From CAYLLN01 sp036496265 (GTDB taxonomy: Bacteria > Planctomycetota > Planctomycetia > Pirellulales > Pirellulaceae): a stretch of DNA of 64,000 nt. The stretch covers positions 14,289-78,288 of the forward strand of contig DASXLL010000277.1 in assembly GCA_036496265.1 (NCBI GenBank), in the 5' to 3' direction. The notes beneath the pieces are model-generated. The model worked only from the letters and a program-made list of their open reading frames with translations. It had not been told where the DNA came from and ran no database searches. Below are positions 35,822 to 44,292 of this stretch, piece by piece (the stretch's first letter is position 1; every line of letters starts with the position of its first letter). Both the position numbers and the translations under genes were made by a program.

Positions 35822-36550
35822 TCATTGCACCCGGTCCGCTTCCATGTGATACCAGACGTTTTTCAGGCCGAGCGATTGAATGGGCCGATCGGCCAAGAGG
35901 AACGTGCCGGCGAGCTTGATGCGGCGCGGCGAATAGGCGACGCGTTCTTTACCATCAGGGATGAAGACCTCGATCATGTCCGTCGGTTTCGGCTGACCTC
36001 CAAAGCAGCAAGTGCCCATGTCGGGGACGAGAATAAAGTGGTTGACCTTGCCCATGCTGGCGACGCCGGGGTGCATGTAGCCTTTGATGAAGATGGGCTT
36101 GCCGGTCAGCTCGATCGCTTTCACCGCGATCGGCAACTCCGGTTGGTCGGGGTCGGGTTGCAGCTCCCAGAAGCCGACGCGATTGTAACCATCCGGAACT
36201 TCGGTGCTGTACGTGAAGGACGCCGAGGTACTGCCGATGATCGCTAAAAACACTCCACCAATCATGCCCGTCTTGGCCAAACGACCGCCCGTGTATTCGG
36301 TCGGATACCGACGAACAGCACGAGCGCCCACAACGCCCATAATGAAGGCGATAAACGCCAGGAAAGCGCCGACGAAGCCCAGCGGCACAGCATCGCCCAC
36401 CTGAAATCGCATCGAGACAACGGCCAGCACGACCAGCGGCAGACTAATCGCGGCCAAGACCGCAGAAATCACAGCCGAGCGGCTAATAGCACGATACGGG
36501 GCTAGGTCTTCGCCCGGCGGACGTGTCGTGGCAGTCGGCAAAGCGGACAT
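35822..36550 (-). CDS. Membrane protein with DUF3299-like C-terminus
   Basis: 242 residues from ATG 36550. Three or four membrane segments occur in the first 130 residues (VISAVLAAISLPLVVLAVVS; GFVGAFLAFIAFIMGVVGA; GMIGGVFLAIIGS). The rest is a soluble domain with GYMHPG, FILVPDMGTCCFGG and IKLAGTFLLAD, a DUF3299-like pattern found in exported proteins of unknown role. The first in-frame ATG-like start at 36589 would include part of a hairpin repeat, so 36550 is preferred. Possibly one transcript with the upstream 494-aa gene. Confidence 0.78.
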   Translation of the reverse strand: MSALPTATTRPPGEDLAPYRAISRSAVISAVLAAISLPLVVLAVVSMRFQVGDAVPLGFVGAFLAFIAFIMGVVGARAVRRYPTEYTGGRLAKTGMIGGVFLAIIGSTSASFTYSTEVPDGYNRVGFWELQPDPDQPELPIAVKAIELTGKPIFIKGYMHPGVASMGKVNHFILVPDMGTCCFGGQPKPTDMIEVFIPDGKERVAYSPRRIKLAGTFLLADRPIQSLGLKNVWYHMEADRVQ

Positions 36551-36576
36551 GGAAGTACGAGCCTCGCGACGGACAC

Positions 36577-36642
36577 TAGCCCGAAGCACAAGCGAGGGAG
36601 ATAGTTCTTTGCGTCAATAACCCTGGCTTGCGCTTCGGGCTA
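36577..36642. repeat. Hairpin repeat TAGCCCGAAGC..GCTTCGGGCTA
   Basis: A 22-nt left arm (36577-36598) pairs with a 22-nt right arm (36621-36642) at 19 of 22 positions, loop 22 nt. It fills the gap between two co-directional genes on the minus strand. Confidence 0.75.
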
Positions 36643-36649
36643 ATATTTG

Positions 36650-38134
36650 TTACTGCCCACCACGCAGCAACGACCACTGGGCGAACAGCAACACGGCTCC
36701 TATCCCCCACGGTACGCCGAGAACGGCCAAAAGGTTCGCCGATGGTGCGGTCTTCCGCAGCGCAGCCGCGGGCCGAACGCCTTCATTGAGGGCCAAAGCC
36801 AGGTTTTTTTCGTCATCCGCAGGCGGCAGGGGGATGCCGGCTAGAGCGGCGGCAGACGATGCTGCGCGAACCTGTCCGGCGTCGGCCAATGTCCCGCTCG
36901 TCGGCATGGGATGCGCTTCCACAGCGGCCACCGCCGGCATCGGCGCTGGCGGTTCAGCCTGTGAAGCCTTGTCGGGCGACGGAGCTGGCGCGCTCGGCGC
37001 ACCGGGGAAGAACGTATTCGCCCGCTTCACCGCGGCCGGGTCGATCTTCTCGCATTCGCTGAGCAGCTCCTTCGCTTTCGGCAGCGGGCAGGCCCGCAGA
37101 TAATTGACAACCGGGACGCGCACCCAGCTATTCTTCTCGTTGGCGTTTTTATAAAGGTCAAACAACTTGTCCATCACGCCCCAATCTTCCCACTTGGCCA
37201 GATCGGGAATGACCAGATCGGCCAACTCAGGCCGATCGAGCATCGGGTGCAGCGCTTTCACGAGTTGCTTCGTGCCAATGAGGCCCCCTTCGCTACCGTG
37301 GAAGCGAATGGCCATAATCGCCGCGTACGTATCCGCGTAATCGGCTTTGTCATTGCCGAGGAACAGTTTTTCAACCAGCGGCAAGCCTGCTTCGCCTTTC
37401 AGAGTCAAGTAGCACGCAATGAGCGCATCCAGCCCCGACTTCGCTTTGCGATCGCTCGACGTCATGAAATCTTCGATCATCGGCAGATCCTTTTCCGTGC
37501 CGGTGATTCCGAGAATGACGAGATACAATCGGCGGCGGCTGGCCGGAATTTCCGGATTCTTAATCCAAGCCACGACCTGATCATGCTTGAGTTGCGGCTT
37601 GATTGACTTGAGTTGCGCGTAGGGAGCGCGAGCGAATTCGTCGTAGGCGTCGCGAGCGAGCATCTCATCGGTGTCTTCCAAGTATTGCTGGAAGAAGATC
37701 AGCCTGTCCGCACCGTCCTTCGGCAGCTTGACCAGCTCGGTCAGATACTTCATCCCGCGATCGGTCAGCGGCAGCGGTGTGGACCACATCGTGGCCGGCG
37801 GCGAAATGCCCATCACCAGGAACGGTTTGCCAACCGTGCCATCGCCGAAGTAAAGTGTTTCCAGCTTCTCCTGCGGCTTGACGAGTCCTTCGCCCTTAAT
37901 AACCTGCTCAACTTCAAAAGTGGCCTTCTGAATTTCGTCGCCCGCCTTGTTCGATTGCGGCGGCACTTGCACCAGCCGTGCGATAACCGCCACATCCATT
38001 GTTCCCAACTCCTCGCTGAACGTTTGCGAGGCGGAGGTGCAAAAGGGGCAGGCATGAGCGGCTTGTGACCGCGACGGTTGGAACAAGACCGCCAAGGCCA
38101 TCACGGCCATCGAGAAGACGTTGAAGCGACGCAT
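36650..38134 (-). CDS. Exported hypothetical protein with CPFC motif and C-terminal anchor
   Basis: 494 residues from ATG 38134. A signal peptide (SMAVMALAVLFQPSRSQA) is followed at once by AHACPFCTSASQTFSEEL, a CxxC at about residue 30. The middle (about 190-380) is helical with HEAT-like spacing. A proline/alanine-rich linker precedes a C-terminal membrane helix (LLAVLGVPWGIGAVLLFAQW). The layout suggests a surface- or periplasm-facing protein fixed by its C-terminus. I do not recognise the family. Confidence 0.8.
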   Translation of the reverse strand: MRRFNVFSMAVMALAVLFQPSRSQAAHACPFCTSASQTFSEELGTMDVAVIARLVQVPPQSNKAGDEIQKATFEVEQVIKGEGLVKPQEKLETLYFGDGTVGKPFLVMGISPPATMWSTPLPLTDRGMKYLTELVKLPKDGADRLIFFQQYLEDTDEMLARDAYDEFARAPYAQLKSIKPQLKHDQVVAWIKNPEIPASRRRLYLVILGITGTEKDLPMIEDFMTSSDRKAKSGLDALIACYLTLKGEAGLPLVEKLFLGNDKADYADTYAAIMAIRFHGSEGGLIGTKQLVKALHPMLDRPELADLVIPDLAKWEDWGVMDKLFDLYKNANEKNSWVRVPVVNYLRACPLPKAKELLSECEKIDPAAVKRANTFFPGAPSAPAPSPDKASQAEPPAPMPAVAAVEAHPMPTSGTLADAGQVRAASSAAALAGIPLPPADDEKNLALALNEGVRPAAALRKTAPSANLLAVLGVPWGIGAVLLFAQWSLLRGGQ

Positions 38135-38475
38135 TTCAGACCTCCGAATCGGCAAAGCTACCGTAGATCCACTCAACTATACCGCTAGCAGGCAAGAAAT
38201 CGGCTCGACCGACGATTATATCATCGGCGAGCGACCGCGGCTCCTCAACCGGGTGGGCCTTCGTCATTGTAGTTCGCACGCTCCGCGCGAGGTACGCGCC
38301 GTACTTTGCCCCGGCCGCAGCGACCGTTAAGATGCAAAACTTCTCGCAAATGACCGGTTAACGGGCCCGTCCACGGGCCGGTTGTCGGACATGAATCGGA
38401 TTACAAAATTGCGCCGCGTGGACGCGGCGGTTAAACCGGCCCGTCCACGGGCCAGTCATATCAGGGCGAACGCGG
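38135..38475. repeat. Spacer with three 16-bp palindromes before btaA
   Basis: GGCCCGTCCACGGGCC occurs at 38364-38379 and again at 38438-38453, and GCCGCGTGGACGCGGC at 38413-38428. Each is a 7-bp stem with a 2-nt loop. They lie 22-112 nt upstream of the btaA start between divergent genes, so they could be operators or leader hairpins; similar palindromes elsewhere suggest a dispersed repeat instead. Confidence 0.65.
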
Positions 38476-39666
38476 ATGTCGGTGCTCGATTGGGTTAGTT
38501 CCCGTGTTTTCAAATTCGTTCACGGCAACAACCTCGTCTATAACACGTGCTGGGAAGACCCGCGGCTCGATCGCACCGCGCTCAAAATTGGGCCGACGGA
38601 TAACATCCTCGTCATCACTTCCGCCGGCTGTAACGTCCTCGACTACTCCCTCTGCGAGCCGCAGCACGTCTTCGCCGTCGATATGAACCCGCGGCAAAAC
38701 GCACTGCTCGACCTGAAAATCGCCGGCATCAAAACGCTCGAATTCGAAGACTTCTTCCGCTTGTTCGGCTACGGCTATCATCCGGAGGCCAAACGGCTGT
38801 ACCAAAAGCGGATGCGCTCCGCCCTCCCGGCCTGGTCGCAAGCCTGGTGGGACACGTGGATCAAATTTTTCGCGAATCCCACCCGCACTTTTTATTATCG
38901 CGGCACCAGCGGCGCGTTCGCCCGGCTCATCAAGGTCTATATCGACCGCATGATCCGCGTGCGGCCGCACATCGACGCGATCCTCGACGCCAAAACGCTC
39001 ACCGAGCAGCGCGAAATCTACGACAAGCACCTCGTCGAAAAATTCTGGTCGCGGTCCATGCGGTTTGCGATGAACCGCGACACAACCCTTTCGATGGTCG
39101 GCGTTCCTAAGGCCCAGCGCAAGCAGGTGGAGACCCAATACGACGGTGGCATCGTCAAATTCGTCCAAGACGCCGTCGAGACCGTTTTTTGCAAGCTGCC
39201 TCTGGCCGACAACTACTTCTGGCGCGTCTATATGAAGGGCGAGTACTCGCGGACGTGCTGCCCGGAGTATCTCAAAGCGAATAACTTCGAGCGGCTCAAG
39301 GGCGGACTCATCGAGCGCGTCAGCACACACACCAATTCCGTCCAGGGCTTTCTCGACAAGCACAACGGCGACATCTCTCGGTATGTGCTGCTCGACCACA
39401 TGGACTGGCTCAGCGACAAATTCTTCCCCCTGTTAGAGCTGGAGTGGGAAGCGATCATTCGCCGGGCCGCCCCCGGCACGCGCGTGATTTGGCGCAGCGG
39501 CGGCCTCAAAACCGACTTCATCGACCGCGTCCACGTCACCGCCGCCGGCAAGCAGCGCCCGCTCCCCGAGCTGCTCACCTTCCACGACAACCTCGCCGCC
39601 GAATTGCATCCGCAGGACCGAGTCCACACCTACGGCAGCTTTTACATCGCCGATCTAGCTACATAA
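38476..39666 (+). CDS. btaA: BtaA-like SAM:diacylglycerol 3-amino-3-carboxypropyltransferase (DUF3419)
   Basis: 396 residues. WVSSRVFKFVHGNNLVYNTCWEDPRLDRTAL and ITSAGCNVLDYSL (SAM-binding loop), then FAVDMNPRQNALLDLKIAGIK, are diagnostic of DUF3419/BtaA. In characterised bacteria BtaA moves the 3-amino-3-carboxypropyl group of SAM to diacylglycerol, giving the homoserine lipid that BtaB methylates to the betaine lipid DGTS, often replacing phospholipids under phosphate shortage. The next gene is a methyltransferase, matching a btaA-btaB operon. No Pho box is evident. Confidence 0.9.
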   Translation: MSVLDWVSSRVFKFVHGNNLVYNTCWEDPRLDRTALKIGPTDNILVITSAGCNVLDYSLCEPQHVFAVDMNPRQNALLDLKIAGIKTLEFEDFFRLFGYGYHPEAKRLYQKRMRSALPAWSQAWWDTWIKFFANPTRTFYYRGTSGAFARLIKVYIDRMIRVRPHIDAILDAKTLTEQREIYDKHLVEKFWSRSMRFAMNRDTTLSMVGVPKAQRKQVETQYDGGIVKFVQDAVETVFCKLPLADNYFWRVYMKGEYSRTCCPEYLKANNFERLKGGLIERVSTHTNSVQGFLDKHNGDISRYVLLDHMDWLSDKFFPLLELEWEAIIRRAAPGTRVIWRSGGLKTDFIDRVHVTAAGKQRPLPELLTFHDNLAAELHPQDRVHTYGSFYIADLAT

Positions 39667-39669
39667 ATT

Positions 39670-39734
39670 CCAAGAACCGAAGAACCAAGAACCAAGGATG
39701 TGGCAAGTTTGGTTCTTGGTTCTTCGGTTCTTGG
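39670..39734. repeat. 26-bp perfect hairpin of AAGAACC units between btaA and btaB
   Basis: Left arm 39670-39695 and right arm 39709-39734 are exact reverse complements; the loop is 13 nt. The arms are built of AAGAACC and GAAGAACC units. It starts 4 nt after the btaA stop and ends 9 nt before the btaB ATG. A second copy lies at 53795-53869. Confidence 0.93.
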
Positions 39735-39743
39735 TTCTTCCCC

Positions 39744-40535
39744 ATGAGCTTGGCTTCCGACCTCAAGATCCTCTACCACCTCGCCCTCAAGCCCGTCCGT
39801 GGTAAAGACCACGCCGCGCGAATGGAGAGTTTTTATTCCGGCCAGGCCGGCGCATACGACGACTTCCGCAAGCGCCTGCTCAAAGGCCGCCAAGAACTCT
39901 GGAGCTTGATTCCACCGCCCCCCGGCGGCACCTGGATCGACATGGGCGGCGGCACCGGCGCCAATCTCGACTATTTCCTAACTTCCAAAACCCCGAATCC
40001 CGAGCCCCGAGCCTCGTGCCCCGAGCCCCTGTCTCCCCCCCACCTGGCAGGCCTCGAAAAAATCTACGTTCTCGACCTCTCACACTCGCTGCTCGAAATC
40101 GCCAAGCAGCGAATCGCCAGTAGCGGCTGGACCAACGTCGAAACCGTCGAAGCCGACGCCACCACATTTCAGCCGCCGACCGGACCGGTCGATGTCGTCA
40201 CGTTCTCCTACTCGCTCACGATGATTCCCGATTGGTTCGCCGCGATCGAAAATGCCCTGACCATTCTCAAGCCCGGCGGCACGATTGGCATCGTCGATTT
40301 CTACGTCTCGCGAAAATACGCGTCGGGTGCGCTTGCGCGTCACGGCTGGGGGACCCGCACCTTCTGGCCAACGTGGTTCGCGCTCGACAACGTCTTTCCC
40401 TCGCCCGACCACGTGCCGTTCCTGCACCGCCACTTTGACGTCCTGCACTTCGAAGAACATCGCTCCAAGGTTCCATATATTCCGCTGGCCCGCGTGCCTT
40501 ATTACATGTTCATAGGGAGAAAACGCGGCAGCTGA
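39744..40535 (+). CDS. btaB: BtaB-like N-methyltransferase for betaine lipid synthesis
   Basis: 263 residues from ATG 39744. SAM-binding motif I is WIDMGGGTGANLDYF; the family features VLDLSHSLLEIAKQR, ALTILKPGGTIGIVDFYVS and the end HRSKVPYIPLARVPYYMFIGR are present. It is expected to transfer three methyl groups to the homoserine-lipid head group. The pairing with BtaA supports this. No Shine-Dalgarno site can be seen because the hairpin repeat fills the spacer. An in-frame insert of CCCGAGC units (residues about 82-96) sits between the SAM motif and the next strand, where loops are tolerated. Confidence 0.87.
   Translation: MSLASDLKILYHLALKPVRGKDHAARMESFYSGQAGAYDDFRKRLLKGRQELWSLIPPPPGGTWIDMGGGTGANLDYFLTSKTPNPEPRASCPEPLSPPHLAGLEKIYVLDLSHSLLEIAKQRIASSGWTNVETVEADATTFQPPTGPVDVVTFSYSLTMIPDWFAAIENALTILKPGGTIGIVDFYVSRKYASGALARHGWGTRTFWPTWFALDNVFPSPDHVPFLHRHFDVLHFEEHRSKVPYIPLARVPYYMFIGRKRGS
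39991..40032. repeat. CCCGAGC tandem insert inside btaB
   Basis: CCCGAATC-CCGAGCC-CCGAGCC-type units, read as PNPEPRASCPEPLSP in an otherwise conserved methyltransferase domain. Confidence 0.75.
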
Positions 40536-40549
40536 CGGAGTTTAAGAAC

Positions 40550-40669
40550 GTGGCCACCGAAACGTCGACGAACGAATTGTATGAATCGGCTAGCAAGCTC
40601 CTCGTCCGCAACAGCGAGCAAATGGCCTGCTACGAGTTCGCCCCCGCCGCCGCCCTAGCGCTCAAGTAG
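40550..40669 (+). CDS. 39-aa orphan ORF or gene remnant
   Basis: A GTG-started frame of 39 residues (ATETSTNELYESASKLLV...) begins 14 nt after btaB. It looks protein-like (helical N-terminus, no repeat character) but matches nothing I know. It may be a degraded remnant or a true microprotein co-transcribed with btaAB. Confidence 0.3.
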   Translation: MATETSTNELYESASKLLVRNSEQMACYEFAPAAALALK

Positions 40670-40762
40670 GGTGGGCTGTGCCCATCATCGCGCTCCAAGC
40701 TCAACAGCGCGGAGCAAACCTACTCCTTGTGATCTGCCAATAGACAGTTGATCCGCCTCGCT

Positions 40763-40784
40763 CCGGGACCAAGTTTGGTCCCGG
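40763..40784. terminator. Perfect 10-bp hairpin, possible bidirectional terminator
   Basis: CCGGGACCAA / TTGGTCCCGG with a GT loop lies between convergent genes, 16 nt past the stop of the parvulin-like gene read on the minus strand. No strong T-run follows, so termination is uncertain. Confidence 0.5.
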
Positions 40785-40800
40785 CTATTCGCATCACAAA

Positions 40801-43056
40801 CTACCGCGCCTGCGGACCCATCGGCCGCGGCATATTCGCACTCGCCGGAATCGCACCCACCGGCCGCGGCATCCCGTTCGGCGCCATTCCAGCGCCCGGT
40901 CTCTGGGGCGGCATGCCAACCTGCCCTTGCGGCGGCATCATCCCCGCCCGCTGCTGCTGCGGCGTTGGTCCCAGCGTGATCGGGCTGGCCCCGCGAGCGC
41001 CGCTTTGCGACGTCCCCGCAACAAAGTTATCGACTTGCGACGTTTCCCGCAGCCGATCGAACTCCTTGGTCATCAGCATCCGCAGCTTCTTCTCCTGAAT
41101 GTCTTTCACCAGCTCCGGACGAACATCATTGAAGTTCGTTTGCACCGGCTTCGTCCTGCCCAAGCACCGCAAGATGATGTACTGACCATCGACAGCCACA
41201 ATGCCCGACAGCTCATTCTGCTTCAGCTTGAACGCCTCTTCTTCAATTAGCGGCGAACCGCCAAAGCGGCGAATCGGCGGCACTTTGCCTCCATTGGCCT
41301 TCGATGAGGGCTCGATCGAATACTGCTGTGCCAGCTCGGTGAACATCGGCTCGGTGTTGTTGTTCCGCGCCATTTCCCAAACCTTCTGTGCCTGCCGCTG
41401 ATCACCGCAGACGATGGCCTGCACCTCGACCCGCTCGCCATAATTCGACTCATACCCGCGGCGCAGATCTTCGTCCGTCACTTCCACTCGCGAGCCAACC
41501 AGTTTCTTCAAGGCGACCGACGGCCACACCGCGTCGCGAATATACAAATCGACCGTCGCTCCCGGCTGCTCGGTGACCGATTTCAGCCATCGCTCCATAT
41601 CCGGCTTTCCGTCCTTGGTGACGAAGCCGTAGGCGTCGGCCGCGCGAGACACCTCCGAGTCGATGTCCGGCTTGTCGATCGCGAGTTGCTTGCGATTCAG
41701 CTCTTGCTGCAAAATCCGGCGGTTGACTTCGCCATCCAGCACTTCGCCGCCATGCCGCGTGATGCATTCGTCGGCCAATTGGGCCAGCGTGATCTGCCGC
41801 CCGTTCACGACCGCCGCGACTCCCGGCATCTGCTGCTGCTTCTGAAGCTGCTCCGGCTTATCGCCCAAGATCAAATCAATCTGGGCCTCTTTCTTTTTCT
41901 TCTCGAAGAAATCGGCGGCACTCACCCGCAGCTTGTTCTCCTTGATCTTCTCCTTCATCCGCGCCTGCTGCTCCGCGAGCTGCTGGTTCGACAGATACTG
42001 CTGCGGCATGATCTCTTCGCATTTCAGGACGTAGAACATGTTCGCCACATGCACGACCTCGGAAATCTGTCCCGGCTTGAGACTGAACGCCACTTGTTCC
42101 AAGAGCGGATCGCCCAAGTGGCGGCGGATCGGCGGAATGACGCCGTAGGCTGCTGCCACGCCCGGCTCGACCGTGTATTTCTTCGATTTTTCGCCGAAGG
42201 CGTTGGGCTCGGCGAGTGCCTCCGCCCGCGCCTGATCGGCTTTCTGCTGATTATCGCACGCGATGAGCCGGCAGCGAACTTTCGCGCCAAATTCCGATTC
42301 GATTGCCTTTTTCATATCCGCATCCGTGACTTCAATGTCACTTGAAACCACCTGTCGCAGCGCCAGCATCGGCCACAGGACCTCGCGGCGATATTGTTCT
42401 TCGCTGAAGCCGCGTTCTTCTCGCAGAAGCTGCAGCCAGCGATCGCGAGCCAGGCCAAACCGGCCGGCAACCTTGTCGATCTCAACCGAAATGTCGGCGT
42501 CGGTGACTTGAATGCCCTTCTGAGCACACGCATCGGAGATCAATTGCCGATTGACCATGCTTTCGAGCACTTCTTCGCCGTAGCGGCGAATCGTTTCGCG
42601 GCCCAGTTCCGTTCGCGTGATCTGCTCGCCATTAACCACGGCCATCACTTGCAGCGTCGAAACGGGCGGCAACGCCGCCGACTTGCTCGGCGCGGTCGCA
42701 GCAGCCGGCTGAACGCCGCCACCCGGCGCGGGCGGTCCTTGCGGCCGCGCGGCAGCCGGATTGGCGCCCACTTGCGGCAAGGGCGTCTGCATCGGCGCGC
42801 CAGGAACCGGCGGTCGCGCCGCCTGTTGGCCCGCTGCCGGCAACTGCGTCGGATTCGCCGGACGCGGCGGGGCCATGGCGCTGCCGGCCCTGACAACCGG
42901 TGCTTGGGCCGCCACTTGGGGCGAGCTAGTAAGGCGAATCGCGACCACGATCGCCACCACGGCGATTACGCTGCCCACCATCCACAGCCAGCCGCCGGGC
43001 GAGGGGTTTTTGTCGCGAGAAACTTGAGTGCGCGAGGCGGGATCGGAACCATCCAT
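40801..43056 (-). CDS. Membrane-anchored SurA/PpiC-like protein with internal duplication
   Basis: 751 residues from ATG 43056, chosen because AAGGAAG lies 9 nt upstream; an ATG at 43077 is in frame. A single membrane helix (GWLWMVGSVIAVVAIVVAIRL, about 22-43) precedes a Pro/Ala-rich linker. Then come two copies of a roughly 270-residue unit: each starts with a VNGEQIT/VNGRQIT strand, has a SurA-N-like helical part (EEVLESMVNRQLI; GEVLDGEVNRRIL), and ends with a rotamase-like part (GVIPPIRRHLGDPLLEQVAFSLKPGQISEVV; GKVPPIRRFGGSPLIEEEAFKLKQNELSGIV). The C-terminal 70 residues are Pro/Gly/Met-rich. It probably assists folding of exported proteins; isomerase activity is not assured. Confidence 0.87.
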   Translation of the reverse strand: MDGSDPASRTQVSRDKNPSPGGWLWMVGSVIAVVAIVVAIRLTSSPQVAAQAPVVRAGSAMAPPRPANPTQLPAAGQQAARPPVPGAPMQTPLPQVGANPAAARPQGPPAPGGGVQPAAATAPSKSAALPPVSTLQVMAVVNGEQITRTELGRETIRRYGEEVLESMVNRQLISDACAQKGIQVTDADISVEIDKVAGRFGLARDRWLQLLREERGFSEEQYRREVLWPMLALRQVVSSDIEVTDADMKKAIESEFGAKVRCRLIACDNQQKADQARAEALAEPNAFGEKSKKYTVEPGVAAAYGVIPPIRRHLGDPLLEQVAFSLKPGQISEVVHVANMFYVLKCEEIMPQQYLSNQQLAEQQARMKEKIKENKLRVSAADFFEKKKKEAQIDLILGDKPEQLQKQQQMPGVAAVVNGRQITLAQLADECITRHGGEVLDGEVNRRILQQELNRKQLAIDKPDIDSEVSRAADAYGFVTKDGKPDMERWLKSVTEQPGATVDLYIRDAVWPSVALKKLVGSRVEVTDEDLRRGYESNYGERVEVQAIVCGDQRQAQKVWEMARNNNTEPMFTELAQQYSIEPSSKANGGKVPPIRRFGGSPLIEEEAFKLKQNELSGIVAVDGQYIILRCLGRTKPVQTNFNDVRPELVKDIQEKKLRMLMTKEFDRLRETSQVDNFVAGTSQSGARGASPITLGPTPQQQRAGMMPPQGQVGMPPQRPGAGMAPNGMPRPVGAIPASANMPRPMGPQAR

Positions 43057-43276
43057 GGTCACGCTTCCTTCATCCATGAACCGAAAACTGGGTCGCGGCC
43101 GCTATCAGACCTGGGCGTCTTTTCCCGGGTAGCTGTGTTCTGCGAAGCATTACACAGTGCCGTTTTAGCAGCCGGCTAACTACGAGCGCGCGAAAGTCTA
43201 TGCCAAGCGGCAACTGGCAGCAAGGGAGAAAAGCGGTTCCTGCTAGCAGCGCACGACCAGAGAGCCACCGCCGGCG

Positions 43277-44263
43277 TCAATCGACGAGCGATTTCAGCAA
43301 CTCGCCCAGCCGGAAACCTGCCTGAACTACGCGTCGCTCGGCAATGCGCCCGCCGCTCTTCAAATAGTCTTCGCTCAAGCTAATTTCCGCGACGCTGCCA
43401 GCCGCTTCCATTTTGCGAAGCGCGTCGATCACTTCCGTCGTATAAACATTTGCCGCCGCCAAATGATGGCTTTCATCGCGCCATGTCACCTGATCGAGCA
43501 CCGACTGCGACTCCTTGCCCAGCCGACTCAGTTCCTCGTTGGCCGCTAGCTTCAGCGCGGCGTTGCGTGCAGCGCGAAACTCATCGTCACGCCCGAGCAA
43601 CCCATCCCACAGCGCGTGCAGGTTTCCGTTCTGCTTCGTCTTAACCGAATTGCCGCCTCGGTCGCCTTCCGGAAACAGCTTGATTGAAAACATCGCCGCC
43701 CCATGCAACGGCTGATGAACGTCCCCCACGCAATGAACCAGCCATGCCAGCATCACCGCCCGATCCGCCGGGCTGGCCTGCCGGTCCTTCACGACACGGC
43801 GGCCCAGATTGATCGCCTGCGTCACGTTCATCGACGGCGTATCCAAGTTCGCCCCTTCCGGCGGCTCCGTCGCCACATTCACCGTCAGCTTTCCTGCCAA
43901 CTCCGCGCGCGCAGAGTCCGACAAAAACAGCGGCACATTGACATAGTGCCATTCACCGCGGCCAAACGCCTTTCGTTCCGGCGACCCCGAGCGAATCATG
44001 TCGGGCCAGACCGCTGCCTGCTGAAAAAACCATTCGTTCTGCGTCGTCTCGTTCGCGTTCTGAATCTCCGCCGGCATCGCCTCGGCAAAATCCTGCGCAA
44101 ACCGCGGATGCCGCCGCAATGCGGCCACGACTTTTCCCTGTTCTTCAGCCGTCAGCCGCTGGAACGCAATCGACGCGATCACCTTGTGCCCGGTAAAATT
44201 CCACGCCGACGCCGGCGCAACCGTCAGACACCAAATCAGCCAGCAGGTAAGGGCAAATCGCAT
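43277..44263 (-). CDS. Secreted S1/P1-type nuclease
   Basis: 328 residues. The signal peptide ends at ASA, leaving Trp21 as the new N-terminus, which in this family itself binds zinc. The tri-zinc residues are visible: W21, H26 (WNFTGHK), His in GEWHYVNVP, H-x3-D-x-H in HCVGDVHQPLH, and H-x3-D in NLHALWD. Such enzymes cut single-stranded DNA and RNA outside the cytoplasm, supplying phosphate or nucleotides. It is 29 nt downstream of an exported esterase gene on the same strand, so both probably scavenge nutrients. Confidence 0.93.
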   Translation of the reverse strand: MRFALTCWLIWCLTVAPASAWNFTGHKVIASIAFQRLTAEEQGKVVAALRRHPRFAQDFAEAMPAEIQNANETTQNEWFFQQAAVWPDMIRSGSPERKAFGRGEWHYVNVPLFLSDSARAELAGKLTVNVATEPPEGANLDTPSMNVTQAINLGRRVVKDRQASPADRAVMLAWLVHCVGDVHQPLHGAAMFSIKLFPEGDRGGNSVKTKQNGNLHALWDGLLGRDDEFRAARNAALKLAANEELSRLGKESQSVLDQVTWRDESHHLAAANVYTTEVIDALRKMEAAGSVAEISLSEDYLKSGGRIAERRVVQAGFRLGELLKSLVD

Positions 44264-44292
44264 GTTCGGCAGATGTTCGTCAGCGGAAAAAA

